12,339 bases of DNA, taken from assembly GCA_030150665.1 (NCBI GenBank), contig JASLFJ010000035.1:1-12339 (forward strand), given 5' to 3'. How positions within the stretch are numbered: position 1 is the first letter of the stretch; every line of letters starts with the position of its first letter. The notes under the pieces were generated by a model. That model saw only the letters and a program-made list of their open reading frames with translations, did no database searches and was not told where the DNA came from. The translations under genes were made by a program, and so were the position numbers. The stretch is from Enterococcaceae bacterium (GTDB taxonomy: Bacteria > Bacillota > Bacilli > Lactobacillales > Catellicoccaceae). Of the stretch, positions 1 to 8,021 are shown in pieces.

Positions 1-142
1 AAGGCACAGCGCCTTTTAAAATGCCAATCACTAACGGCATTTTTCCAGCATATAATTGGGTTAACTCAGCACCTAATTCTGCTGTACGTGCAGCAATTTG
101 TTCTTGACTTACTAATACGGACTGAATTTCTTTATCTAACAT
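1..142 (-). CDS. hpt: Hypoxanthine phosphoribosyltransferase, N-terminal part (cut by window edge)
   Basis: Only the first 47 codons are visible; the gene continues past position 1. The protein begins MLDKEIQSVLVSQEQI and reaches the first conserved phosphoribosyltransferase segment, LVIGILKGAVP (about residues 37-47), typical of bacterial HPRT just after the first helix. The family transfers phosphoribose from PRPP to hypoxanthine or guanine, giving IMP or GMP in cytoplasmic purine salvage. The start is the ATG at 142-140, with an AGGAG ribosome binding site eight bases upstream (complement of 151-155). The gene begins 20 bases after the tilS stop, so the two are almost certainly co-transcribed. 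In Bacillus the same tilS-hprT-ftsH order occurs, and in Listeria TilS and HprT are fused. Identity rests on the motif plus this neighbour; the PRPP-binding loop lies outside the window. Confidence 0.9.
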   Translation of the reverse strand, partial: MLDKEIQSVLVSQEQIAARTAELGAELTQLYAGKMPLVIGILKGAVP

Positions 143-162
143 ATAAAAGCTCCTCTCATTGA

Positions 163-1554
163 CTAAAAATGATAATAAAATAATCTGTACTGTATTTTAT
201 CAGTTTCTTTTAAAATACTCAAATATGATTTTTGATATGGTAAAACGGCAATAATTTGCCCGCAAGCATCTTCACAAATGGGAACTTGCCTTCTCCATTC
301 TCTCGGCACTTTTTGATCAATAAAAATACGGCGTACCTTTTTATGATGCCCTGCTAAATGATATTGAATTTTATCTCCTGATTGAATACTACGCACTGTA
401 ATCGGTAAACAGACTTGATCATTTAGCTCCCAAACATCCCACTTAGGATCATCCATACAATAATCTGCCGGCTGATGATGGAGGTCAAAAATACCTACTT
501 TGCGTTTATAAGATAAATCACAACACTGATTCAGCTGTAACACAACCGCATCTAAACAGCCAAAATCTTCATTATGAAGCTTTACAAATGACCGATTTCC
601 TTTTTTATACCACATTAATGTTGCGTTTAACTGTATTTGCGTATCTGTATTTTGTTTTAACCGATCCCATATATGATAAAGCTGTCGTTCTGTCATTGTA
701 TAACTCCATTTATAAAAAATCTCTTGTCGCCACTGATTTAATAAAAAATATTGTACTGCTTCATCACACAATAAAAAGTAATCACATTTCAGTTCGGGTC
801 CTTGTTTTGATAATAATAAACCTTGACTATAATGTTTTTGCATTGCATCATCTACTAAAGTTAAGGCATAAGTTAACTGTTCATTAAATCGGATTCTATG
901 GGCTGTAAATTCTGGATTGATACGCTGAAATTTCGGAAGAATTTCTTGTCTTAATTGATTCCTTAAATATTGCGTATCTGTATTTGTCTCATCTTCAAAA
1001 TAAGGAACGTGGTACTTATCTGCATAATCATATAAGGATTGTTTTGACACCCTTAATAACGGTCGAATCACATCAATAGATTGGGTTAATCTTCTTTGTT
1101 TTGGAATCCCTGATAGATGAGCTAAATGACTTCCTTGAATCCAGCGCATTAATACGGTCTCATTTTGGTCATCGGCGTGATGTGCTGTAACGACTACGTC
1201 ATACCCTTCTTGTTGTGCTATAGTCGCAAAAAATTGATATCTCACTGTTCTTGCTTTTTGCTCTATATTTTTTTGAATATAAGGCCCTTCTTGCCACTTC
1301 ATTGTAAAACAAGGAATATGTCGATCGGCACAATATTGTTTTAAAAAAGCTTCTTCTTCATCTGAACTTGCTCGTAATTGATGATTCACATGAGCTACGG
1401 CAATATTCGGGCGTAAAAAAGAAGGTAATGATAAAAACAAATGAAGCAGTACCATAGAATCAACACCAGAAGATACGGCAAGGAGTATCTTCTGATCTGT
1501 ATGCCAAAGCTGTTCTCTATGACTTTTGATAAGTACTTGTTCTACCCGTTCCAT
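163..1554 (-). CDS. tilS: tRNA(Ile)-lysidine synthase TilS
   Basis: TilS uses ATP and lysine to convert C34 of the CAU-anticodon isoleucine tRNA to lysidine, changing the tRNA from methionine to isoleucine identity so that it reads AUA. It is normally essential. The 463-residue protein has the full domain set: an N-type ATP pyrophosphatase with PP-loop SSGVDS (28-33), the AHVNHQLR segment (54-61), HHADDQNET (125-133), and the EDETNTD...YLRNQLR tRNA-contact segment (187-202). A C-terminal TilS domain follows, with RSIQSGDK (388-395) and a KKVRRIFIDQKVP stretch (405-417). Length is close to that of Bacillus TilS. The first PP-loop residue is S where many homologues have G, a minor variant. The start is the ATG at 1554-1552, with an AGGAGG six bases upstream. 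A strong terminator hairpin stands directly before that site, so expression probably depends on read-through. Confidence 0.96.
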   Translation of the reverse strand: MERVEQVLIKSHREQLWHTDQKILLAVSSGVDSMVLLHLFLSLPSFLRPNIAVAHVNHQLRASSDEEEAFLKQYCADRHIPCFTMKWQEGPYIQKNIEQKARTVRYQFFATIAQQEGYDVVVTAHHADDQNETVLMRWIQGSHLAHLSGIPKQRRLTQSIDVIRPLLRVSKQSLYDYADKYHVPYFEDETNTDTQYLRNQLRQEILPKFQRINPEFTAHRIRFNEQLTYALTLVDDAMQKHYSQGLLLSKQGPELKCDYFLLCDEAVQYFLLNQWRQEIFYKWSYTMTERQLYHIWDRLKQNTDTQIQLNATLMWYKKGNRSFVKLHNEDFGCLDAVVLQLNQCCDLSYKRKVGIFDLHHQPADYCMDDPKWDVWELNDQVCLPITVRSIQSGDKIQYHLAGHHKKVRRIFIDQKVPREWRRQVPICEDACGQIIAVLPYQKSYLSILKETDKIQYRLFYYHF

Positions 1555-1560
1555 ATAACG

Positions 1561-1580
1561 CCTCCTGATAAAAAATCAGG
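1561..1580 (-). promoter_or_regulatory. tilS ribosome binding site with a competing hairpin
   Basis: On the minus strand CCTGAT (1580-1575), a five-T loop (1574-1570) and ATCAGG (1569-1564) form a six-pair stem. Its right arm covers the first half of the tilS Shine-Dalgarno AGGAGG (1566-1561). The left arm CCTGAT is also part of the 3' arm of the terminator hairpin at 1574-1607, so the two structures cannot coexist. In the terminator fold the Shine-Dalgarno is free; in the other fold it is partly paired. The pairing is read directly from the sequence. Any regulatory role is inference, and the small stem could be coincidental. Confidence 0.45.
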
Positions 1581-1607
1581 GATAAGCACATTGTCTTATC
1601 CCTGATT
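1570..1607 (-). terminator. Intrinsic terminator between yabR and tilS
   Basis: A perfect 13-bp inverted repeat (1574-1586 and 1595-1607) encloses an eight-base loop. On the minus strand it is followed at once by a run of T (1575-1570, the first two within the stem). This is the classic form of a rho-independent terminator after yabR. It ends only four bases before the tilS AGGAGG, so any tilS transcript started upstream must pass through it. Confidence 0.85.
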
Positions 1608-1623
1608 GGCTCCTTATTTATGA

Positions 1624-2076
1624 TTAGCTACGTCGACCGCCACGTCCACCACGTTTACCTTCTGTATTACGTCTTAATGCACTTAATCGATCATCACTAT
1701 CTTTAAGAAATGAGCTCATTAAACTGTCAAAATCTTGTTGCTTTTGTGTCTTTTGTTGCTTTTTACGAGGAGGAGTAGAAGATTTCCCTCGATATTCTGT
1801 TTTTTTAGGCTTTGAAGCTTCTTGAGCCTCTGCTGCTTTAGGCTCTACTGCTTGACGAATAGATAGACCAATTTTACCATCTGGATTAATAGATAATACT
1901 TTTACAGTCACTGTATCTCCAACTGATAATAGATCTTTAATATCTTTAACATAATCATGTGAGATTTCACTAATATGGACTAGACCGGTTTGTTGGTTTC
2001 CTAAATCGATAAAAGCTCCAAAATGTGTAATCCCTGAAACTTTCCCAGAAAGCTTCTCTCCTACTTCAATTGACAT
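1624..2076 (-). CDS. yabR: S1-domain RNA-binding protein, YabR type
   Basis: A 150-residue cytoplasmic protein with one S1 (OB-fold) RNA-binding domain at about residues 5-75. It carries the typical segments GKVSGITHFGAFIDLG (11-26), GLVHISEIS (31-39) and a closing KIGLSIRQA (68-76). The rest is low-complexity and very basic, rich in K, Q and R, and ends in a glycine/arginine tail (GKRGGRGGRRS) resembling RGG-type RNA contacts. Its place right after divIC matches Bacillus yabR; related small S1 proteins (YugI/CvfD) bind the ribosome or act post-transcriptionally. The precise role of YabR is not settled. The start is the ATG at 2076-2074; an AGGAGG lies 12 bases upstream (2094-2089), slightly farther than usual. 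No promoter is evident in the 53 bases after divIC, so it is probably co-transcribed with divIC. The terminator at 1570-1607 ends the message. Confidence 0.9.
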   Translation of the reverse strand: MSIEVGEKLSGKVSGITHFGAFIDLGNQQTGLVHISEISHDYVKDIKDLLSVGDTVTVKVLSINPDGKIGLSIRQAVEPKAAEAQEASKPKKTEYRGKSSTPPRKKQQKTQKQQDFDSLMSSFLKDSDDRLSALRRNTEGKRGGRGGRRS

Positions 2077-2129
2077 AAACTGCTATTTCCTCCTTGATGT
2101 TTTGGTATAAGTAAATCCCTGAATGCTTA

Positions 2130-2525
2130 TTATTCTAAAGAAGGAAGCGTCTCTTCCGCTTCACTTCCAGGATAACGATAAATAACTTCTCCTTCACGTG
2201 ACCATAAATATTTTTTTCTGGCAATTTTTGTCACATACGTATCATCTTTGAGTTGTGCTACTAAAATTTCTAATTTTTCTTTTTGTTCTTCACTAGCTAC
2301 ATACTCCTCTTGAGCACGTTGTTCATGTTCATGAAGGGCATGTAATTTACGATAATTATTCACTAAATTCATTCCTAGCACACTAAAAATAATGAGGGAA
2401 AAAATGATAATAATAGCAAAACGGCGGCGACGATAAATGAGATGTTGTTGTGTACCTTTACTAGATTGAACAGTATTATTAGAGGTCTTATTGACAGCCG
2501 TACCCTGTTTATTTTCTTCATTCAT
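2130..2525 (-). CDS. divIC: Septum formation initiator, DivIC/FtsB family
   Basis: DivIC is a small bitopic membrane protein that joins FtsL and DivIB (FtsQ) in the divisome, linking early Z-ring proteins to septal peptidoglycan synthesis. The 131-residue protein has a polar cytoplasmic N-terminus ending in basic YRRRR (31-35). One membrane span follows at about 36-53, then a charged extracellular coiled coil at about 57-95. It ends with the family's terminal motif, seen here as YLWSREGEVIYRYPG (106-120). Length is typical. The start is the ATG at 2525-2523 with a GAGGG site six bases upstream. A good promoter sits just before it, overlapping the end of yabO, so divIC can be expressed separately from the upstream genes. 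Position between yabO and yabR matches Bacillus. Confidence 0.94.
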   Translation of the reverse strand: MNEENKQGTAVNKTSNNTVQSSKGTQQHLIYRRRRFAIIIIFSLIIFSVLGMNLVNNYRKLHALHEHEQRAQEEYVASEEQKEKLEILVAQLKDDTYVTKIARKKYLWSREGEVIYRYPGSEAEETLPSLE

Positions 2526-2558
2526 TACGATCCCTCAAGTATTGTTTTTATTATATTT

Positions 2559-2588
2559 ATTATAACAAAAAAATGAATGTATTGTCTA
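2559..2588 (-). promoter_or_regulatory. Internal sigma-A-type promoter before divIC
   Basis: On the minus strand a -35 element TAGACA (2588-2583, five of six consensus bases) is separated by 18 bases from a perfect -10 TATAAT (2564-2559). The -35 overlaps the yabO stop codon TAG. Transcription would start near 2552, about 27 bases before the divIC start codon. This splits the cluster into an upstream unit (pth to yabO) and a downstream division/RNA unit. Confidence 0.7.
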
Positions 2589-2861
2589 ATCTATTTTTTC
2601 ATATGTAGGCGTTTTTATCTCCTCAATCACATGATAAAGCTCTCTTGCCTCATCTTTTTTGACATGTTCTTGAATGCGATCTACTTCTACTACTAATGTC
2701 TTATGACCAAATAATAAGCGCAGTTCATCTCCTTCACTTACTGGAGAAGAAGCTTTAGCAACTTTACCATTAATTTGAACGCGACCTTGATCTACAAGCT
2801 CTTTAGCAACAGAACGTCTTTTAATGATTCTAGAAACTTTTAAATATTTATCAATTCTCAT
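2586..2861 (-). CDS. rqcP: RNA-binding S4 protein RqcP (YabO), ribosome-associated quality control
   Basis: A 91-residue protein built around one S4 domain, with the canonical start MRIDKYLKVSRIIKRRSVAK (1-20) and the QGRVQINGKVAKAS turn (26-39). In Bacillus, RqcP (YabO, a relative of Hsp15) binds 50S subunits carrying stalled peptidyl-tRNA. It works with RqcH to add C-terminal alanine tails that mark aborted proteins for degradation. The position between a MurJ/SpoVB-like gene and divIC matches yabO. The start codon lies inside the last codons of the upstream flippase gene (11-base overlap), with AAAGGA nine bases upstream, indicating tight translational coupling. RqcH is encoded elsewhere and cannot be checked here. 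Confidence 0.9.
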   Translation of the reverse strand: MRIDKYLKVSRIIKRRSVAKELVDQGRVQINGKVAKASSPVSEGDELRLLFGHKTLVVEVDRIQEHVKKDEARELYHVIEEIKTPTYEKID

Positions 2862-4446
2862 CTATTTTCTTCCTTTCATAATGTCTCATTGGTATTTTTT
2901 TAAGGATCGGTGGTAAGTAATCTTGTTCTTTGGTTTCATATAATGGAATCCAATAAAGTAACACTAAATAAATAAAACCTGAGCAGATAACCGCACTTAA
3001 AGCAAATAATAAATGAAGGCCTCTTGATGTTTCTTCTAAGTATCTGGACCACAATAATTTATAACTCCATAAAAATCCATAAAACAAACTAAGCTGAATA
3101 CCTAGTCTTATATAAAAATCGATCGTTATTTTTTGGTATTCAAAACACGCTTTCCATTCTCTTTGAAGTCCTAATACAATAACACATAAACCAAGTAAGG
3201 TAGATACTGATGTCCCTACGAGCTGATAATAATAGGTTAAATAATAAGAGCAAATAACTTTAACCATAAGCCCTAAAAACAGCCACCACATTAAACGACG
3301 AACACGGTGAATACTTTGTAGTAATGTTTGATACATTTGCAGTAAACTAAATAAAAAAATACTGAACATGAGCCATTTTAACGCCTGACCTTGATGATTA
3401 TTACTAAATAAAGCAATATTTAAACTATCTAAAATACTGATTAAGCCAATCGTTAATACACTAGCAACAATCCATATGGTTTTTTGAAATGTATGAGATA
3501 ATACAGAAAAATTTTGCACTCCTTGATGGGAACGAAAAGATTTTAACAGCGGTAAAAAGGTAGTTAATAAAGTTAAAATTAAGACAAGTCCCATCTGAAT
3601 AAAGGGTTGCCCTCGATCAAAAGCACCTTTATCAAATTTTGCAGATAAACTCGAAAATCCTTGTGCTACTAACTGATTTTTCACAATAAAAGAATCTGCA
3701 AGTTGAAACCATAACAATAAAGCACTGTACATAAAAAATAAAGAACCTTCTTCACCTAGACGTCTTAATAATTTTCGTTTCGTTAATGTTTGAGGAAGGG
3801 GTGTCATACTGTTTATTTTTCTTCTTTGATATATACTATACAAAAACAGAAATGAAACGATACCACCTATTAAAGCCGCTGCCATCGTCCAAGTGCCCAT
3901 AAGATAAAGCGAGCCGTCATTTTTTGAAAAATACCAAGCTACATATAAGATAATACTGACTCGAAATCCTTGTTCTAACAATTGCGATATTGCAGTCGGT
4001 GTGAAGTATAGATTTCCTTGAAAATACCCTCTGTAAATTCCACTACTTGGAAGAATGATGATACTCAAAGCAACAACCCGAATCATGCCAGATAAATGGA
4101 TATCTCCCATCCACTGAGCGATTAAACCACTGCTAACCCATAATAAGCTGCTTAATATCAAACTCATAGCTAACAATAAAGCGAAATAATGTTCGACTAA
4201 TTTATGTTGCACTTTTGGCTCAGGATATTCAGCCATCAGCTTTGATAAAAATGCGGGCAAACTAACCAGTGAAAAGGTCATCACTAACCCATATAATGGA
4301 TAGACTTGTTGATAAATATAAAACCCTTCATCTCCCACTAAATTTTGAAAAGGCACACGATAGATGGCACTTAAAATTTTAACAATAAATGATGTAACAA
4401 CAAGCCAAAAGGTCCCTTTAACATAGCCATCCGTATCTGCTTTCAT
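2851..4446 (-). CDS. Polysaccharide/lipid II flippase-like membrane protein, SpoVB/YabM (MurJ-related) family
   Basis: A 531-residue polytopic membrane protein of the MOP (MATE/MurJ/Wzx) exporter superfamily, with hydrophobic stretches along almost all its length, consistent with about 14 spans. The N-terminus has the conserved arrangement of the SpoVB/YabM/YtgP branch: a KGTFWL start (10-15), KILSAIYRVPF (23-33), then GDEGFYIYQQVYPLY (38-52). Relatives flip undecaprenyl-linked sugars such as lipid II across the cytoplasmic membrane. Location between mfd and yabO matches Bacillus yabM. The main cellular MurJ of this organism may be encoded elsewhere, so lipid II transport by this copy is not established. 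The start is the ATG at 4446-4444, 15 bases after the mfd stop, with an AGAGGTGA site overlapping that stop. The gene ends within the start of yabO. No promoter was seen, so it is probably in the mfd transcript. Confidence 0.85.
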   Translation of the reverse strand: MKADTDGYVKGTFWLVVTSFIVKILSAIYRVPFQNLVGDEGFYIYQQVYPLYGLVMTFSLVSLPAFLSKLMAEYPEPKVQHKLVEHYFALLLAMSLILSSLLWVSSGLIAQWMGDIHLSGMIRVVALSIIILPSSGIYRGYFQGNLYFTPTAISQLLEQGFRVSIILYVAWYFSKNDGSLYLMGTWTMAAALIGGIVSFLFLYSIYQRRKINSMTPLPQTLTKRKLLRRLGEEGSLFFMYSALLLWFQLADSFIVKNQLVAQGFSSLSAKFDKGAFDRGQPFIQMGLVLILTLLTTFLPLLKSFRSHQGVQNFSVLSHTFQKTIWIVASVLTIGLISILDSLNIALFSNNHQGQALKWLMFSIFLFSLLQMYQTLLQSIHRVRRLMWWLFLGLMVKVICSYYLTYYYQLVGTSVSTLLGLCVIVLGLQREWKACFEYQKITIDFYIRLGIQLSLFYGFLWSYKLLWSRYLEETSRGLHLLFALSAVICSGFIYLVLLYWIPLYETKEQDYLPPILKKIPMRHYERKKIDEN

Positions 4447-4461
4447 CGACTCATTTCACCT

Positions 4462-7400
4462 CTATACTTTGTTTTTTCTAAGTGTAACTAAAGCTGAAAC
4501 AAAAGTAATTAACTCATTAATCCATTGCTCAGCAGATAAGTCTTTGATCGATAAAGATAAATGCAAGGCGTTTTCTACCATATTTAAATTAGCAGGTAAC
4601 GATGTTTCTGTTAAAGCTTTTAAGATATCTGGTGTTTTAAATATAGATAAAGCTTGTTCTTCTAAAATAATCACAACTTCCTCATGACTTGTTTGTTTGA
4701 TTTTAGTAATCAAAGCTTGACTTGAAAGAGCTCTTAAATAAGAAAATGACAATAAATAAGCAACAGAGTCTGGATACGGTCCGAAACGATCCATTAAAAC
4801 ATCTGTAATACGCAACAGATCTTCTCGATTTTCAATACGTCTTATTTTTTGATATAACTCTACTTTTTGCCGTTCATCGGCAATATAACTATTTGGAAGC
4901 CATGCCTCAACAAGCACATCAATCACAGGTTGGGTAACTTCCATCTCTTGCGCTGTACCTTTTTTGCGAGCAACAGCTTCTGATAATAACTGTGTATAAA
5001 GATCAAAGCCGATTGCATCAATAAAACCATGTTGCTGAGAGCCTAATAAATTGCCAGCACCTCGAATCGATAAATCTCGCATAGCAAGTTTAAATCCAGA
5101 TCCTAATTCTGTAAAATCTTGCATCGCTTGAAGACGCTGTTCTCCAATTTCTGTTAATGTAACGTCTGTATCATACATCAAATAAGCATATGCTTGACGC
5201 ATACTTCGCCCTACACGCCCTCTTAACTGATAAAGCTGAGAAAGGCCAAAACGATGTGCATGTTCTACAATTAACGTATTTACATTTGGCATATCAATGC
5301 CTGTTTCAATAATTGTTGTTGTCACTAAAACATCATAATCCCCTTGTAAAAAATCAGTAATCACACGTTCTAATTGCATCTCACTCATCTGTCCATGAGC
5401 ACAAGCAATCCGTGCCTTAGGAACAAGAGATTGCAACATCGATACTTTTTGTTCCATCTGCTCCACTCGATTATACAAATAAAACACTTGCCCATTTCGA
5501 TCTAACTCTCTAAGAATCGCTTCTTGAATCATTGAAGTATTATAAGCTAATACAAAAGTCTGTACAGGCATCCGATGTACAGGGGGGGTTTCTAATAAAG
5601 ATAAATCCCTAATGCCTAACATAGATAGATGGAGTGTTCTTGGAATAGGCGTTGCCGTTAAGGTTAATACATCTACAGAAGTACGCAGTGCTTTAAGCCG
5701 CTCTTTATGCTTGACACCAAAGCGCTGTTCTTCATCAATAATCATAAGTCCTAAGTCAAAAAAGATCACATCCTTAGATAATAAACGATGTGTACCTACA
5801 ATAATATCAACAGCACCTGTCTTTAAGTCTTTTAAAATCTTTTTTTGTTCTGCTTTCGTTTGAAAACGACTCAGTATAGCAACCTGTACAGAAAATCCTA
5901 AAAATCGCTCTTGCATTGTTAAAAAATGTTGTTGCGCTAAAATCGTTGTTGGCACTAAAAAGGCAACTTGTTTGCCTTCTTGAATAGCTTTAAATGCGGC
6001 ACGAAGGGCAACTTCAGTTTTCCCATAACCCACATCTCCAACTAATAAGCGGTCCATCGGACGATCTGCTTCCATATCTGCTTTAATTTCTCGAATACTT
6101 CTCATTTGATCAGGGGTCTCTGGAAAAGGAAATGCCGCTTCAAAAGCCAGTTGTTCTTCTGTATCTGGATGATAAGCATAACCTTTTGCGGCTTCTCTTT
6201 GTGCATATAAATCAATCAGTTCATCAGCAATATCTTCAATTTTTTGACTTGCTTTTTGTTTGGTCTTCTTCCACTCAGACCCTCCTAATCGATGGACCCG
6301 AGGAGGCTTATCTTCAGAAGCAACATATTTCTGTAGCTTATCTAACTGATCTGTAGGTAGATATAAAATATCATTATTTTGATATGCTAACTTTAAATAA
6401 TCTTGCGCTTTGCCTTCAGAGACAATCGTTTCAATCCCTTGATATTTGGCAATACCATTATGAATATGAACTACATAATCTCCAACAGACAAAGATTGGT
6501 ATTGCTTTAGGCGTTCTGCAGCAGAATATCTAGATGAAGATTGCACAGCAACATTGATAGGAACTTTATGAAATAATTCTCGTTCTGTAATCAAAACGCA
6601 CTGATCTTCTGGAAAAATACCTCCTTCAGGGTAATAACCTTCAGTAATGAAAATATCAGCATCTTCTGATAATAATCCTTCCCAATCAATAACTACAGAA
6701 AAGCCTTGCTGCTGCCAATCATCAAATAATAGATCAGCTTGTTGTTTATCTCTTACCGTACAAATAATTTGATAAGATTGACTTAGCCACTCATCAAGCA
6801 GGGGTTTATATGCTGAGTAGTGTTTTTCAAAAGTAGGTACACTTTTAAAGTAAATTTGCTCGGTTGGCATCTTCATAGGTAACGTTTCTGGTTCATAAAA
6901 ATGCGATAAATACGTTAACGGTACTGTAACTTCTTTAGCCAATTGAAAAGTATCTAGTTCCATCATTTTCTGTTGTAGTTGCGTAATCTCTGAGAAATTT
7001 AAATGGTGTTCACGAAGCGGAGCTGTATAACGAGATAACTCTTCAAGACACGTTTTATAATCAAAAACAAAGCAGCTATCTTGATGCATATCTAAATATT
7101 GAAACAGACGGATCTCTTCTTGATAAATCATAGGCGCAAACAACCGAGTCAGCGCTGGTGTTGCTCCAGATCGCCACTGTGCTTTTAAATCGGTTAATGC
7201 TCCGTATATTTGCTCTGAAAAAGTAACATGATGTTGCTTTAGTAAATGATCTAAAGTATCAGCTGCTTGTGTTAATTGTGCTGATGTATAAAGATCTTCT
7301 CTTACAGGAGTAATCAATAACTGTTCTATTGGATATAGTGATTCTTGAGAGATGGCATCAAAAACGCGAATGTCATCAATTTCTGTATCAAAAAACTCAA

Positions 7401-7974
7401 TCCGTACAGGATCTTGTGCTGTATATAAAAATAAATCTAAAATATCTCCGCGCACACTAAAGGTTCCTGGCTGCTCGGTAAGCGCTACTCGTTGATATCC
7501 TAAATAGTTTAACTGATCAATAAGCTCTGTTAGCGAATACTTAAGACCCGTTGTTAAAGAAATGACACTATCTTGCCACTGAGATTTTGGAGGTAAATAA
7601 TCAAATAAGGCCGAAAGTGTTGTTAAAATAATCCCTCGCTTTTTCGGATATGCAGCAAGTTGCATCAATGTCTGAATACGCTGTGCTGCATACTCTTGTG
7701 AGCTAACTTGATCTTCAGTACCAACTAAAGTCACTGAAGGAAATAAATACAGCTCATCTTCTGATAAAATCTGATTTAACTGTTGATATAAAACAACAAG
7801 TTGATCTTGTGGTACGATCCACAACTGGTATCTTTGATGTTTTAAAAGACCCTGCATCCATAACAACAACCCTGTACTATGTAACCCTGTCACATAAATA
7901 GGATCATTTTTAGTCATTGCCTTACACCACTGTTTCACTGAAGATAGTGATCCTAAATAATCGGTGAACTTCAT
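4462..7974 (-). CDS. mfd: Transcription-repair coupling factor Mfd
   Basis: Mfd is an ATP-driven DNA translocase that pushes RNA polymerase off DNA lesions and recruits UvrA for strand-specific repair. About 1170 residues, family-typical length. In order: a UvrB-like N-terminal region (about 10-330); the CarD-like RNA polymerase interaction domain with VGDYVVHIHNGIAKYQGI (about 497-514); a RecG-like helicase core with Walker A GDVGYGKTE (646-654), DEEQ box (747-750) and TATPIPRTL (about 773-781); the second helicase lobe with TTIIETGIDMPN (about 886-897) and LRGRVGRS (917-924); and a C-terminal UvrA-masking domain (about 1015-1110). I chose the ATG at 7974-7972 because GAGGG lies just upstream at good spacing. 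The in-frame ATG at 7986 lacks a clear binding site and would add only MRDK. It follows pth by 33 bases. Confidence 0.96.
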   Translation of the reverse strand: MKFTDYLGSLSSVKQWCKAMTKNDPIYVTGLHSTGLLLWMQGLLKHQRYQLWIVPQDQLVVLYQQLNQILSEDELYLFPSVTLVGTEDQVSSQEYAAQRIQTLMQLAAYPKKRGIILTTLSALFDYLPPKSQWQDSVISLTTGLKYSLTELIDQLNYLGYQRVALTEQPGTFSVRGDILDLFLYTAQDPVRIEFFDTEIDDIRVFDAISQESLYPIEQLLITPVREDLYTSAQLTQAADTLDHLLKQHHVTFSEQIYGALTDLKAQWRSGATPALTRLFAPMIYQEEIRLFQYLDMHQDSCFVFDYKTCLEELSRYTAPLREHHLNFSEITQLQQKMMELDTFQLAKEVTVPLTYLSHFYEPETLPMKMPTEQIYFKSVPTFEKHYSAYKPLLDEWLSQSYQIICTVRDKQQADLLFDDWQQQGFSVVIDWEGLLSEDADIFITEGYYPEGGIFPEDQCVLITERELFHKVPINVAVQSSSRYSAAERLKQYQSLSVGDYVVHIHNGIAKYQGIETIVSEGKAQDYLKLAYQNNDILYLPTDQLDKLQKYVASEDKPPRVHRLGGSEWKKTKQKASQKIEDIADELIDLYAQREAAKGYAYHPDTEEQLAFEAAFPFPETPDQMRSIREIKADMEADRPMDRLLVGDVGYGKTEVALRAAFKAIQEGKQVAFLVPTTILAQQHFLTMQERFLGFSVQVAILSRFQTKAEQKKILKDLKTGAVDIIVGTHRLLSKDVIFFDLGLMIIDEEQRFGVKHKERLKALRTSVDVLTLTATPIPRTLHLSMLGIRDLSLLETPPVHRMPVQTFVLAYNTSMIQEAILRELDRNGQVFYLYNRVEQMEQKVSMLQSLVPKARIACAHGQMSEMQLERVITDFLQGDYDVLVTTTIIETGIDMPNVNTLIVEHAHRFGLSQLYQLRGRVGRSMRQAYAYLMYDTDVTLTEIGEQRLQAMQDFTELGSGFKLAMRDLSIRGAGNLLGSQQHGFIDAIGFDLYTQLLSEAVARKKGTAQEMEVTQPVIDVLVEAWLPNSYIADERQKVELYQKIRRIENREDLLRITDVLMDRFGPYPDSVAYLLSFSYLRALSSQALITKIKQTSHEEVVIILEEQALSIFKTPDILKALTETSLPANLNMVENALHLSLSIKDLSAEQWINELITFVSALVTLRKNKV

Positions 7975-7989
7975 CTTGTCCCTCATTTC

Positions 7990-8021
7990 TTAATGCACAT
8001 ACTGCACTTACTTTGCATTAA
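7990..8021. repeat. Inverted repeat at the pth-mfd junction
   Basis: TTAATGCA (7990-7997) and TGCATTAA (8014-8021) are perfect 8-base inverted copies separated by 16 bases. They span the last codons of pth, its stop, and the bases before mfd. On the minus strand no T-run follows, so it is not a normal terminator. A weak mRNA hairpin is the simplest reading. Confidence 0.4.

Noticed and set aside
588..887. Plus-strand reading frame of 99 codons opposite tilS
   Set aside because: It lies wholly within the well-supported tilS gene on the other strand, has no ribosome binding site or recognisable motif, and its composition is what antisense codons of tilS give.
1517..1591. A 24-codon minus-strand frame starting in the terminator loop and overlapping the tilS start
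   Set aside because: Its start has only a weak AGGGA-like site buried in the hairpin stem, and the peptide shows nothing recognisable. Such frames are common by chance.
1702..1730. Consensus -35-like TTGACA on the minus strand within yabR as a tilS promoter
   Set aside because: The bases encode conserved-frame residues of YabR and no acceptable -10 follows at 16-19 bases; a start here would still have to pass the terminator.
4469..6356. Three plus-strand frames (4469-4687, 5612-5863, 6132-6356) opposite mfd
   Set aside because: All are antisense shadows of conserved Mfd coding sequence, without initiation signals or family motifs.
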